Made by a program: the position numbers and the translations under genes
The notes under the pieces: model-generated
Seen by the model: the letters and a program-made list of their open reading frames with translations, nothing else
Databases searched by the model: none
Told to the model about the DNA's origin: nothing
In this document: in pieces, positions 26,428 to 35,221 of the stretch
How positions within the stretch are numbered: the first letter of the stretch is position 1
Layout: each line of letters begins with the position of its first letter
Assembly (NCBI GenBank): GCA_934754375.1
Contig: CAKVHT010000001.1
Coordinates: forward strand, 248,001 to 312,000
Direction: 5' to 3'
Source of the DNA: an uncultured Clostridia bacterium
GTDB lineage: Bacteria > Bacillota > Clostridia > Christensenellales > UBA1242
DNA: 64,000 nucleotides

Positions 26428-27282
26428 TTATAATTGATCAATCAATTCATCACGTTTCTTTGCATATTCTTCTTCTGTGATGAGATTGTTGTCAAGAAGG
26501 TTTTTCAATTCTTTCAATTTTTGTTGAACAGTTTTTCCGTCGTTAACATCGCTGTTTGATTGCGTGCTTGTTTGAGTAATTTGTTTGTCTTGGCTGTCAA
26601 ACATTGGTGCAAGGGCATCACGTCTTTTACGTTTGTCCATACTTCTAACAACCGCATTAGAAATTGTAACAAAGGCTAAAGCCATAACCGCAAACATAAT
26701 TGAAATCTTATTTGTGATAAAATTAGTATTACCAACAAATTGCAAACCGTCGTTTGTTGATACAACACAAGTAAGGGCATAAGAACCATAAAAATCTATA
26801 TACAAATTGCTAATATATGTGATAACTTGGAAGGCTATCATTGTTTTACGATACTTAACAACAAATGAGGCAATCAAGCTTACAACAATCAATTGGAAAG
26901 TAATAATCAAACTAATTTTAATAAATTTCAATTGCCCAAATATTACAGCATCTGCAACATCTTTGTTAATCATAGTTGCAAGATTAACAGCAACAATCAC
27001 ATCGGCTGTCCATAAAACACAACTTATTGCAGCGATTGCAAACATAACATAACAAAGCACTTTAAATTCACCTTTTGCAAGTTGCTTAACCCAAGGTAGA
27101 ACCATCATGCATGAAACACTAATTACCAAAATAACTAAAACGATTGCAAGTATGGCTGGTGTGTATTTTATCACCTGAAAAGACATCATAATTGCAAGAG
27201 CGACAGAGGCAAACATGCAAATAACAGCAATTGTTTGTATCAAGCGATACACTTTTTCATGATTTAATTTTTGTTTGTCCAT
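26428..27282 (-). CDS. Membrane protein with C-terminal SHOCT domain
   Basis: A 284-residue protein with about five hydrophobic helices (residues 15-215). A charged linker follows, and the last 30 residues, LKELKNLLDNNLITEEEYAKKRDELI, form a SHOCT (short C-terminal) domain. GGGAGGG sets the start at MDKQKLNHEK. SHOCT domains are thought to mediate oligomerisation; the role of the membrane part is unknown. It has its own terminator downstream. Confidence 0.8.
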   Translation of the reverse strand: MDKQKLNHEKVYRLIQTIAVICMFASVALAIMMSFQVIKYTPAILAIVLVILVISVSCMMVLPWVKQLAKGEFKVLCYVMFAIAAISCVLWTADVIVAVNLATMINKDVADAVIFGQLKFIKISLIITFQLIVVSLIASFVVKYRKTMIAFQVITYISNLYIDFYGSYALTCVVSTNDGLQFVGNTNFITNKISIMFAVMALAFVTISNAVVRSMDKRKRRDALAPMFDSQDKQITQTSTQSNSDVNDGKTVQQKLKELKNLLDNNLITEEEYAKKRDELIDQL

Positions 27283-27677
27283 AACATACCCTCCCATTTA
27301 TATTATAATTTGATTATACAAAAAATGATGTTTAAAATCAATAAAATACGGCAAAATATTTTAAAAACGATATATAAACATTGTTTTCGACACCAAGACC
27401 GCCGTATTTTCAACATTTGAGAATATAATTTAAGCCAATTCTAATATGAGTAGAGTGCATTTTAACCTCTCAAAATAATAAAACTCAGTTCTCTTAATCA
27501 ATTCTAATATTTAGAGAATTTTTTGACAATTCTCTTGAAATTCTGCGTAAACAAAGTATATGATATTGGCATTGGTAGCATATTTAATTGCAATTTCACG
27601 TAATCAGTATGCTATGATTAGTGGCGCACAATAAACTCAATTGCGACAATAAAAAAATAAAAGGGGAAGTTATTATT
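27283..27677. other. Intergenic region with repeats and the GT8 promoter
   Basis: No gene is visible. AAATACGGC (about 27343) and GCCGTATTT (about 27401) form a distant inverted repeat. CAATTCTAATAT occurs twice in direct orientation (about 27438 and 27508), the second part of a small hairpin with a T-run. TGC-TATGAT near 27610-27618 is an extended -10 element that probably drives the GT8-plsC pair. Confidence 0.4.
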
Positions 27678-28724
27678 ATGAGTACTTTAAACAATAAACA
27701 ACAAAATCAAAATCAAATTATACCTGTGTTCTTTTCTTCAGATGACAATTATATTCCGTATTTGGCGGTTTCAATTAGGTCACTTATTGACACAACACCA
27801 TTAAAACAAAAAGTATGTGTATATGTGCTTAATGAACATTTGAAAATTGAAAACATGTTTGCTTTGAAAAAGATGGAAACAAAAAACATTAAAATTAAAT
27901 TTGTAAATATAAGCAATAAAATCAAGGTTATTAGAGATAAGTTAGTTGCACAATTACGTGACTATTATTCTCCATCAATATATTATAGGATTTTCATTGC
28001 TTCATTGTTCCCAAAGTTGGATAAAGCAATCTATTTGGATTGTGATATTACTATTGTTGACAACATTGCAAAAATGTACAACAAAGATTTGGGTAACAAT
28101 CTTGTTGGTGCAGTGGTTGATGAAATTGTAAATTCAAATATTCAATTTAAAACCTATGTTCAAGAAGCGGTTGGTATTGATGCTGACAAGTATTTCAACT
28201 CTGGCATATTGTTAATGAACTTAAAAGAATTCAGAGAACAGAGCATAGAAGAACAATTTATTTATTATCTTAACAATTACCCATTCAGCTCATTGTGTCC
28301 AGATCAAGATTATCTAAATTTCCTTTGCAAAAACAAAGTTTTGTATATGGAAAAGGGCTGGGATAAAATGACAGTGGAAGATAGTGAATTTGATGAGAAA
28401 GATTTATATCTTGTTCATTACAACATGTTCAAAAAACCTTGGAAATACTATGATGTGATGTTTGATAAATATTTTTGGCAAGCAGCAAGGAAAACTGAAT
28501 TTTATACATTGCTTTTAAAACAAAGAGATTCATACACAGAGGAACAACGTCAAAAGGATTATCAAGCGGCTGCAAATATGATTTCTTATTCTTCAAAAGT
28601 GGTTGCAGATTCAAATAACTTTAAAAAATCTATTGAAAAAAATCCGCCTAAAGTGTCAGATATTTTAAAAACAACATCTGCTAAAACTTTCAAAGTAAAA
28701 GCAAAAGGCACTGCCACAGTCTAG
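27678..28724 (+). CDS. Glycosyltransferase family 8 protein
   Basis: A 348-residue retaining glycosyltransferase. It begins with IIPVFFSSDDNYIPYLAVSIRS. The metal-binding DxD is in KAIYLDCDITIVD, and the family blocks YFNSGILLMNL, CPDQDYLN and LVHYNMFKKPW follow in order. AAAAGGGGAAG supports the start at 27678. GT8 enzymes use UDP-glucose or UDP-galactose to build cell-surface glycans. The adjacent acyltransferase suggests glycolipid or teichoic acid work, which is an inference from position. Confidence 0.9.
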   Translation: MSTLNNKQQNQNQIIPVFFSSDDNYIPYLAVSIRSLIDTTPLKQKVCVYVLNEHLKIENMFALKKMETKNIKIKFVNISNKIKVIRDKLVAQLRDYYSPSIYYRIFIASLFPKLDKAIYLDCDITIVDNIAKMYNKDLGNNLVGAVVDEIVNSNIQFKTYVQEAVGIDADKYFNSGILLMNLKEFREQSIEEQFIYYLNNYPFSSLCPDQDYLNFLCKNKVLYMEKGWDKMTVEDSEFDEKDLYLVHYNMFKKPWKYYDVMFDKYFWQAARKTEFYTLLLKQRDSYTEEQRQKDYQAAANMISYSSKVVADSNNFKKSIEKNPPKVSDILKTTSAKTFKVKAKGTATV

Positions 28725-28762
28725 AGCTTCAAAAATTTAGATTATAGATAAAAAAGGTAAGT

Positions 28763-29611
28763 ATGCAAGAAATATCAAAATCAGTTGATAGATTAAATGT
28801 TTTAGAAAGAATAAAAGAAAATGAACGTTTGGGTATGTTTGGTAAAGAGGTTGAAAATGATCCACCCACAATTGAACTTAAACCAGAAAATATTGATTAT
28901 TTAAAAAAGGGTTTGATTGATAAAATAAAACGTCATTTTACCTATAAAGGTGCTGGCAAAATGTTAAAAAAACTCAAACAGGCAGGCATGTATAGGGTTG
29001 ATAAAATTGAAGGCATAGAAAATATGCGTTCAGTAAAAACTGGTGCAATTTTAACGTGTAACCATTTTGGAGTGATTGATAGTTTTATTATTGACCAAAC
29101 TTTTAGGTCTGCAAAGCTCAAACATAAACGCATGTACAAGGTTATACGTGAGGGCAACTACACAAACCCACCTGCAGGTTTTGCACCAATCATGCGTTAT
29201 TGTGACACCTTGCCTCTAAGTCAAAATAAACAAACTATGAAAAAGTTTTTAAAAGCAACAAATTATCTGTTGCAAAAAGGTAATTTTGTGCTTGTGTATC
29301 CAGAAGAATCAATGTGGTGGAATTATAGAAAACCACGTCCTTTGCAAAATGGGGCTTTCAGATTTGCAGTAAAAAATCATGTTCCAGTTATACCAATATT
29401 TGTAACCATGCAGGATAGCGATCAAATCGGTGAAGATGGTTTTCCAATTCAAATACACACTGTTCATATTAAAGAACCAATTTATCCAGATGAAAAACTT
29501 GACGATAAACAAAATATCGAGAAGATGAAAGAAGAAAATTTTAATATTTGGAAAAATATTTATGAATCAGTTTATGGTATTGCATTAAAATACGAGACTG
29601 AAAATATTTAA
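28763..29611 (+). CDS. PlsC-like 1-acylglycerol-3-phosphate acyltransferase
   Basis: A 282-residue protein of the LPLAT superfamily. It has the catalytic NHFGVID (NHx4D type) block, a PPAGFAPIMRYCDTLPLSQ segment, and VYPEESMWWN (the glycerophosphate-binding EGxRS-like position, here EES), then VPVIPIFV. It should acylate lysophosphatidic acid or a related acceptor at the membrane. It has a longer N-terminus (about 70 residues) than minimal PlsC. It is probably co-transcribed with the GT8 gene 38 bp upstream. Confidence 0.85.
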   Translation: MQEISKSVDRLNVLERIKENERLGMFGKEVENDPPTIELKPENIDYLKKGLIDKIKRHFTYKGAGKMLKKLKQAGMYRVDKIEGIENMRSVKTGAILTCNHFGVIDSFIIDQTFRSAKLKHKRMYKVIREGNYTNPPAGFAPIMRYCDTLPLSQNKQTMKKFLKATNYLLQKGNFVLVYPEESMWWNYRKPRPLQNGAFRFAVKNHVPVIPIFVTMQDSDQIGEDGFPIQIHTVHIKEPIYPDEKLDDKQNIEKMKEENFNIWKNIYESVYGIALKYETENI

Positions 29612-29633
29612 TAAAAAATCAAATAAATGTAAA

Positions 29634-29670
29634 AAATACTGCAAAATTAACGAGTTTTGCGGTATTTTTT
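29634..29670 (+). terminator. Terminator of GT8-plsC
   Basis: AAATAC-x-GCAAAA pairs with TTTTGC-x-GTATTT and is followed by T residues. Confidence 0.85.
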
Positions 29671-29758
29671 AATAAATTCTTGAAAAAAAATTAATTTTTG
29701 AGTTTGAACAAATTTAAAACCTGTTGATTTTTCTAAATAAAAAAACAATAAAAAACCA

Positions 29759-29787
29759 TTGACAATATAAGTTTTGATAGATATAAT
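29759..29787 (+). promoter_or_regulatory. Consensus promoter of the isc genes
   Basis: TTGACA, a 17-bp spacer and TATAAT form a perfect sigma-A promoter. The operator starts 3 bp after the -10, over the transcription start. Confidence 0.9.
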
Positions 29788-29790
29788 TAT

Positions 29791-29811
29791 ATCATACCAA
29801 ATAAGTATGAT
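29791..29811 (+). promoter_or_regulatory. Rrf2/IscR operator 1
   Basis: ATCATACC-AAATA-AGTATGAT is a near palindrome directly downstream of the -10 box of the regulator's own gene. The same motif recurs at 30271-30290, upstream of iscS. Binding here would block initiation. Confidence 0.75.
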
Positions 29812-29827
29812 TTAAAACGGAGAAATT

Positions 29828-30232
29828 ATGAAAATATCATCAAAAGGCAGATATGCTGTTAGAGTGATGGCTGAATTGGCAAAGCATCAAGGAGAATTTG
29901 TTTCTGTTGCGGAATTGAGTGAAAAACAAAATATTTCAACAAAATATCTTGAAAAAATCATTTCAATGTTGAACAAAGCAAAACTGATTGAAAGCGCTCG
30001 TGGCTCAACTGGTGGATATAAATTGAAAAAACTTCCAAGCAAATATACGGTTGCTGATATTTTGAAAGCGACAAACGATTTGCCATGCTTAGCACCATGT
30101 TTGTCAAAAGGCAAAAATTGCCCAATGCAAAATAAATGTGATAGCATAGGTTGTTGGGAAAAGCTCAATTTGATGATTGTCGATTATCTTTCAGGTATAA
30201 CACTTGACGACTTGTTGAACAAAACATTTTAA
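29828..30232 (+). CDS. iscR: Rrf2-family regulator, IscR type
   Basis: A 134-residue winged-helix regulator. The N-terminus MKISSKGRYAVRVMAELA, NISTKYLEKIISMLNKAKL and RGSTGGYKL are typical of the family. Three closely spaced cysteines (CLAPC, then KNCPMQNKC) provide the iron-sulfur ligands expected of IscR-like sensors. It lies directly upstream of iscS-iscU, and matching operators before both units indicate autorepression and control of Fe-S assembly. The symbol is by position and Cys pattern; CymR-type function is the alternative. Confidence 0.85.
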   Translation: MKISSKGRYAVRVMAELAKHQGEFVSVAELSEKQNISTKYLEKIISMLNKAKLIESARGSTGGYKLKKLPSKYTVADILKATNDLPCLAPCLSKGKNCPMQNKCDSIGCWEKLNLMIVDYLSGITLDDLLNKTF

Positions 30233-30238
30233 CTTTTG

Positions 30239-30257
30239 CGCCAAATTTGGCGTTTTT
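30239..30257 (+). terminator. Possible attenuating terminator between iscR and iscS
   Basis: CGCCAAATTTGGCG is a perfect palindrome followed by TTTTT. It could reduce read-through from iscR into iscS. Confidence 0.45.
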
Positions 30258-30270
30258 AAAAAGTTTTAAT

Positions 30271-30290
30271 TCATACCAAAACAGTATGAT
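30271..30290 (+). promoter_or_regulatory. Rrf2/IscR operator 2
   Basis: TCATACC-AAAACA-GTATGAT matches operator 1 at both half-sites and ends 13 bp before the iscS start. Confidence 0.75.
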
Positions 30291-30303
30291 AATAGGAGAA
30301 ACA

Positions 30304-31506
30304 ATGAATATAAATAAAGATACAATATATCTTGATAATGCTGGTACAACAAAAGTTAGCCCAGAAGTTAAACAGGCAATGTTGCCATATTTTGATGAAA
30401 TATTTGGCAATCCAAGTAGTTTGCATTCGGTTGGACAAAAAGCAAAAGAAGAACTTGAAAAGGCAAGACAGACAGTGGCAAATTGTTTGAATGCGCAAAC
30501 TGACGAAATATATTTTACATCGTGTGGCAGTGAAAGTGATAATTGGGCAATTGAAACTGCTTGCAAATTTGGCAAACTCACTGGCAAAAATCAAATAATA
30601 ACCTCAGCATTTGAACATCATGCAATTTTACACACTTTGGCTGAAAAGCAAAAACAGGGATTTGAAATAGTGATGTTGCCAGTTTATGAAAATGGCATCA
30701 TTCATACTGAAGATTTAAAGTATGCTATCACAGACAAAACATGCTTGGTTACAATCATGTTTGCAAATAATGAGATTGGCACAATACAACCAATAAAAGA
30801 GATTGGACAAATCTGTCGTGACAAACATATCATTTTCCACACCGATGCAGTTCAGGCAGTGGGGCATTTGCCAATTGATGTTAAAGAAATGAATATTGAC
30901 ATGTTAAGTATGTCTGGGCATAAATTCCATGGCCCAAAAGGTGTTGGTGCATTGTATTGCAGAAAGGGCAGTCCATTATTCAGTTTTATTCATGGTGGTG
31001 GGCAAGAAAAAAATCGACGTGCAGGCACAGAGAACTTGCCGGGTATTGTTGGAATGAGTGTTGCCCTTGATTTTGCATGTAAAGATATGCAACAAACTGC
31101 TGAGCATGAACTTAAATTGCGCAACAAACTTTTTGAAGAATTATCAAAAATCCCGCACTCAAAAATAAACGGAGATGTTAAATCTAGATTGCCAAACAAT
31201 TTCAATATGTCATTTGAGGGTATTGAGGGGGAAAGCTTGTTGTTGCTTCTTGATGACAAGGGTATATGTGCGTCAAGTGGTTCGGCATGTACATCTGGCT
31301 CACTTGATCCAAGTCATGTTTTGTTGGCAATAGGTTTGCCACACGAAATTGCTCACGGAAGTTTGCGTTTAACATTAAGCAAATATACAACCGAACAAGA
31401 TGTAGAAAAGACAATCAAGGCTGTGCCTGAAGTTGTTGGATATTTAAGAAAAATTAGCCCAGTCTGGGATAGACTAGAAAAAGGAGAAATTAAACATGTT
31501 ATATAG
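30304..31506 (+). CDS. iscS: Cysteine desulfurase
   Basis: A 400-residue PLP enzyme that moves sulfur from cysteine to the scaffold protein. It starts with IYLDNAGTTKVSPEV, has SGHKFHGPKGVG with the PLP lysine, and an active-site Cys loop ASSGSACTSGS typical of NifS/IscS. GGAG supports the start at 30304, and the preceding in-frame extension is unlikely. Its end overlaps iscU by 11 bp. Confidence 0.93.
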   Translation: MNINKDTIYLDNAGTTKVSPEVKQAMLPYFDEIFGNPSSLHSVGQKAKEELEKARQTVANCLNAQTDEIYFTSCGSESDNWAIETACKFGKLTGKNQIITSAFEHHAILHTLAEKQKQGFEIVMLPVYENGIIHTEDLKYAITDKTCLVTIMFANNEIGTIQPIKEIGQICRDKHIIFHTDAVQAVGHLPIDVKEMNIDMLSMSGHKFHGPKGVGALYCRKGSPLFSFIHGGGQEKNRRAGTENLPGIVGMSVALDFACKDMQQTAEHELKLRNKLFEELSKIPHSKINGDVKSRLPNNFNMSFEGIEGESLLLLLDDKGICASSGSACTSGSLDPSHVLLAIGLPHEIAHGSLRLTLSKYTTEQDVEKTIKAVPEVVGYLRKISPVWDRLEKGEIKHVI

Positions 31507-31930
31507 TGAAAAAGTTATGGAGCATTTTCGCAATCCACGTAATGTTGGTGAAATGGAAAATGCTGATGGTGTTGGTGAAGTAGGCAACGCAAAATGTGGC
31601 GATATTATGCGTATGTATATTAAGGTTAAAGACGGTATAATTATTGATGTCAAATTTATGACATTTGGTTGTGGCAGTGCGATTGCAACAAGTTCAATGG
31701 CTACCGAATTGATTAAAGGTAAACCTATTGACCAAGCATTAGGTTTGACTAATCAGGCAGTTGTTGAAGCATTGGACGGGTTGCCTGCTCATAAGATTCA
31801 TTGCTCAGTGTTGGCAGAAGAAGCAATAAAAGCGGCAATAAAAGATTATTATGACAAACATAATATCGCTTATGATCAATCAAAATTTTGCAAAAATGGT
31901 GCATGTTGTTGCAATGTTGATAAAGATTAA
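31496..31930 (+). CDS. iscU: Fe-S cluster scaffold protein
   Basis: A 144-residue IscU/NifU-N type scaffold. Cluster ligands are visible in VGNAKCGD, TFGCGSAIATSS and KIHCSVLAEEA. A C-terminal tail FCKNGACCCNVDKD adds four extra cysteines not found in standard IscU. It is coupled to iscS by overlap and carries its own AAAGGAG. A hairpin terminator follows 145 bp downstream. Confidence 0.92.
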   Translation: MLYSEKVMEHFRNPRNVGEMENADGVGEVGNAKCGDIMRMYIKVKDGIIIDVKFMTFGCGSAIATSSMATELIKGKPIDQALGLTNQAVVEALDGLPAHKIHCSVLAEEAIKAAIKDYYDKHNIAYDQSKFCKNGACCCNVDKD

Positions 31931-32074
31931 AAATTAAAAAAATTTAAAAAAAATATATAAAAATATCTATAATTTTAGTGAATTTTAACACAAAATTGAG
32001 ATTTTTTATTATTTTTTATTAATTGCAGTATTTAATATTTAAAATTTTTGGTGTTTACATCCACAAAAAAACAG

Positions 32075-32106
32075 AGGACAATGTTTTGACTTGTCCTATT
32101 TTTTTT
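32075..32106 (+). terminator. Terminator of the isc genes
   Basis: AGGACAA pairs with TTGTCCT around a 9-base loop, followed by eight T residues. Confidence 0.85.
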
Positions 32107-32147
32107 GTTAAAATCAAATCAATACATAAGAAAAGGAAAAATTTATT

Positions 32148-32912
32148 ATGATGACTATTGGTGGCACAGCCCATATTTTAATGGTGTTGGCTTCTATTGT
32201 TGTTGTAGTGGTTTTGATGCTTATAATATCTCATGTAAGTTATAAGTGGCAATGTGTAATGATTTATTCTGCTGTTATTGTTTGCATGATAGGGATAATG
32301 TTTTTGCATTTGACACACTATGGCAAAAGCCTTGACTTTAAAAATTTCTTTGTTCAAATGTTTCAGGTTTGCAACTTCAACTTTATTTTGCTTCCGCTTT
32401 GCCTAATCAAGAAAAATGAATTGGCAAGACAATATTTATTTTATTTCTCAATGCCTTGTGCACTTTCAACATTTGTAACGTATGTATCTGATGTTGAAAA
32501 TTCAATGTGGTATTCGGTGGTAACACTTAACTTCTGGATTGACCACTTGCTTGTTGTGCTTGTTCCTCTTTTAATGATTGCAGCGCGTTGGATGAAGCCT
32601 CAGAAAAAATATGTTCTTTGGGTTTGCCTTTGCGTTTTAGCATATTTTGGTGTGTGCTTTTTTGCCAATTATGCATTAAATGGCTTTAGCATAAGCGGAC
32701 CACATAATCATTCATATACAATGAGCCCTGACGGAATCATGGTTCTTGTTCCGCTTTTTAAACTTATACCAATTCCTTTTATATATCTGCTTCCAATGCT
32801 ACCAGTCTGCGGAATTTTGTTCTATCTTGTTGCATTGTGCTTCACAAAATATAAAACACTAGATATTTATACCTCTTCAGCCCAAACCGATTCAAAAAAT
32901 TGCTTGAAATAA
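32148..32912 (+). CDS. YwaF-like integral membrane protein (1)
   Basis: A 254-residue protein with about seven hydrophobic helices. It has QVCNFNFILLPLCLI near residue 75, a WIDHLLVVLVPLLMI segment near 130, and FANYALNGFSISGPHNHSY, which together resemble the YwaF/TMEM164 family of unknown function. AAAAGGAAA precedes the start. A related longer gene follows after 27 bp, so the pair is probably one operon. Confidence 0.65.
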   Translation: MMTIGGTAHILMVLASIVVVVVLMLIISHVSYKWQCVMIYSAVIVCMIGIMFLHLTHYGKSLDFKNFFVQMFQVCNFNFILLPLCLIKKNELARQYLFYFSMPCALSTFVTYVSDVENSMWYSVVTLNFWIDHLLVVLVPLLMIAARWMKPQKKYVLWVCLCVLAYFGVCFFANYALNGFSISGPHNHSYTMSPDGIMVLVPLFKLIPIPFIYLLPMLPVCGILFYLVALCFTKYKTLDIYTSSAQTDSKNCLK

Positions 32913-32939
32913 TATCATAAAAAACAAAGGAGAAAAAAT

Positions 32940-34439
32940 ATGTTTTATTTAATTTTGTCAATCGTTATTGCAGTTTTAATGGCCACTTATTGTATTTTAA
33001 GATTTTGTGTTTTTAAAGGAAACGAAAAATTTGCAAAAGTTATAAATAAAATTTTAAAAATCAGTGTTGTTGTTTATGCATGTTTAATGCTTGTTTCTTT
33101 GATTTTGCCCGATGCTTTTGCTCTTAGTTATTCAAAAGAAGACCTGGCATCGATGCCGGCAAGGTATGGCTATGCAATTGTAAGATGGTTCAGTATGGTT
33201 TCATTTATCTGTTTGCCAATTGCAGTTTTTTATAAGAACCGAACAATCAGAAATATCGCAATTTATTTTTGCACAATCATGACAATTGTTCAAATATGCT
33301 TCTTTAAACAATATCTTATAGATTTTACATCAACTGCAGGAAGGGGACTTAATTCAATTTCAGTTATCTTTGATGGCTTTAAACAATTTTTAATCAACCC
33401 TACATTCCGCTCAATTTGGTTTGGAATTCTAATGTGCCTACAACTTGTGATTCCTGTTATTCTTGCAATTCAAGAGAGGCATGTGTTTGAGTTTAAAAAT
33501 AAAAAAGAATATCTCAATTTCTTTATCATACTTCCTTTCATAATTTTATCTGCGCTTCCAATTTATGTGTTGCAACACTTGTTTGGATATACAAATCTCA
33601 TTTTTGAAGCATATAGTATTGTTCACTTTGCATGGATCTTCTTGATTGTCTGTGAAATTATTGCACTTTATTTTATATTCAGAAAACGAAGTGAAGAGAC
33701 TAAAATGGTTTTGCTTCTTGTTTTGTCTCTGTCTCTTATAATGCAATATTTGCAAATGTTTTCGGCAATTTCAATCAATGTTGCACGTTTACCTTTCCAA
33801 CTATGCAACCTTGGATCTTTCTTTATTTTATTTTCGCTTATAACAAAAAATAAACATTTGTTTAACTTTACTGTGATTATAAATGTTATCGGTGTTTTGT
33901 TTGCTTTGGCAAGTCCAGATTTAGATAATAAAGGATTGTTCTATCTTTACAACATACATTTTATTCTGGAACATGGCAATGTTATGGTTATTCCTCTTCT
34001 TGCTTTGCTTTTTGGCATTTTCCCTAGACTTGACAAAACTGCATTAAAAGATTGCCTGATTGGCTTTACAATTTACTTTGTCTGTGTTTGGACTCTTGGA
34101 ACGATGTTTAATGCAATTGCGCTTAAAACAGGCAATGATTTCTGGGCGGCAAACTACTTGTTTATGTTTGACGCATCAAAAGCTATAAAACTTTTGGGTG
34201 ATGGTGTTGGAAAATTGTTTGTATCTTTTAAAATTGGGTATGGAACATTCTATCCAGTGATTCAACTTGTTATTTATGTGGTGTTTATGGCTGTTTGCAC
34301 TCTTTTGTGGCTTTCAATTCAACTTATTTATAAACTCAAAGACATTGGCAAAAACAAAAAACAAAAACTTGCAGTTGTAAGCGAGGTTGCACAAGAAAAT
34401 AACGAATTTGTTGAAAATGAAAAGCAAGATAAACAATAA
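32940..34439 (+). CDS. YwaF-like integral membrane protein (2), longer version
   Basis: A 499-residue protein with about twelve hydrophobic helices. The C-terminal half has LPFQLCNLGSFFILF, FILEHGNVMVIPLLAL and GTMFNAIALKTG, the same blocks (LC-N, H-N near a helix end, a late Asn) seen in YwaF proteins. The N-terminal 230 residues add further helices. The charged C-terminal tail should be cytosolic. AAAGGAG precedes the start. Function is unknown. Confidence 0.65.
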   Translation: MFYLILSIVIAVLMATYCILRFCVFKGNEKFAKVINKILKISVVVYACLMLVSLILPDAFALSYSKEDLASMPARYGYAIVRWFSMVSFICLPIAVFYKNRTIRNIAIYFCTIMTIVQICFFKQYLIDFTSTAGRGLNSISVIFDGFKQFLINPTFRSIWFGILMCLQLVIPVILAIQERHVFEFKNKKEYLNFFIILPFIILSALPIYVLQHLFGYTNLIFEAYSIVHFAWIFLIVCEIIALYFIFRKRSEETKMVLLLVLSLSLIMQYLQMFSAISINVARLPFQLCNLGSFFILFSLITKNKHLFNFTVIINVIGVLFALASPDLDNKGLFYLYNIHFILEHGNVMVIPLLALLFGIFPRLDKTALKDCLIGFTIYFVCVWTLGTMFNAIALKTGNDFWAANYLFMFDASKAIKLLGDGVGKLFVSFKIGYGTFYPVIQLVIYVVFMAVCTLLWLSIQLIYKLKDIGKNKKQKLAVVSEVAQENNEFVENEKQDKQ

Positions 34440-34500
34440 ACCAGACAACTCAAAGATTGGTCGTTTTAAGATTAGCAAAAAACAGAAACAATAAAATTTA

Positions 34501-34535
34501 TAGGGTTCACTTCATTTATGAGGTGTTCCTTTTTT
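34501..34535 (+). terminator. Weak terminator after the YwaF-like pair
   Basis: AGG-x-CACTTC pairs imperfectly with GAGGTG-x-CCT, followed by TTTTTT. Confidence 0.5.
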
Positions 34536-34698
34536 GTATTTGTGTCAAAAATTATAGACAAAATAACCAGTTGTTTATTAATCTAAATGTTTTTCGGCTA
34601 TATTTTTGTAGTTTTACGGCAATTTAGATTTGCTTAGTTAGAAAACAATGTATGGCATTATCCATTTTTAAATAAAAACATTGCAAAACTGATTTTAT

Positions 34699-34725
34699 AA
34701 AAAAATGTTTGACTGACGTCAAACA
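34699..34725 (-). terminator. Terminator of the tRNA-Ala/tRNA-Ile operon
   Basis: On the minus strand TGTTTGAC pairs perfectly with GTCAAACA around 4 bases and is followed by seven T residues, 8 bp after the tRNA-Ile CCA. Confidence 0.9.
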
Positions 34726-34732
34726 CTGTTCT

Positions 34733-34809
34733 TGGTAGAGATGAGTGGACTCGAACCACCGACCCCCACCTTATCAGGGTGGTGCTCTAACCTGCTGAGC
34801 TACATCTCT
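34733..34809 (-). tRNA. tRNA-Ile(GAT)
   Basis: A 77-nt tRNA on the minus strand with acceptor AGAGATG/CATCTCT, anticodon loop CTGATAA, and encoded CCA. Confidence 0.95.
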
Positions 34810-34916
34810 GTATAATGTTTTAAAATATGAGTCTGTCTGACTCAAGATTGTGTGGAGAATATCTGCTTACAATAAATTGCTTAAACAGGATTCAACCATA
34901 AATGTTCTATGAATTT

Positions 34917-34938
34917 GGCGAACAATAATATGTTCGCC
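34917..34938. other. Hairpin in the spacer between tRNA-Ala and tRNA-Ile
   Basis: GGCGAACA pairs perfectly with TGTTCGCC around ATAATA, without a T-run. It is probably a processing structure in the precursor. Confidence 0.5.
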
Positions 34939-34954
34939 AACGTCTTATAACATC

Positions 34955-35031
34955 TGGTGGAGAATATCGGATTCGAACCGATGACCCCCTGCTTGCAAGG
35001 CAGGTGCTCTAGCCAACTGAGCTAATCCCCC
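34955..35031 (-). tRNA. tRNA-Ala(TGC)
   Basis: A 77-nt tRNA on the minus strand with 5' end GGGGGAT, anticodon loop CTTGCAA (anticodon TGC), and encoded CCA. It is first in a two-tRNA operon with tRNA-Ile; no rRNA gene is next to it. Confidence 0.95.
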
Positions 35032-35068
35032 AAAATTTTTATGTGCATTTCACAACAAATGCAAAGTT

Positions 35069-35097
35069 ATATTAACAATTTAAAAAAAGTTTGTCAA
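35069..35097 (-). promoter_or_regulatory. Promoter of the tRNA-Ala/tRNA-Ile operon
   Basis: On the minus strand, TTGACA (35092-35097), a 17-bp spacer and TAATAT (35069-35074). Confidence 0.8.
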
Positions 35098-35221
35098 TAA
35101 ATTTTTACAAATTTTTTAAAAAAATATTTTCCCAAAAACAACTTTCAAAAATTTTAGCATTAAAAATCGTTATTTTGTTTTAACTTGCAACTCTTGGCAA
35201 AAATAAAGATTGGAGGGATGT

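Noticed and set aside
34440..34732. rRNA operon next to the tRNA-Ala/tRNA-Ile genes
   Set aside because: Ile and Ala tRNAs often lie in 16S-23S spacers, but here they have their own promoter and terminator and no rRNA sequence is present.
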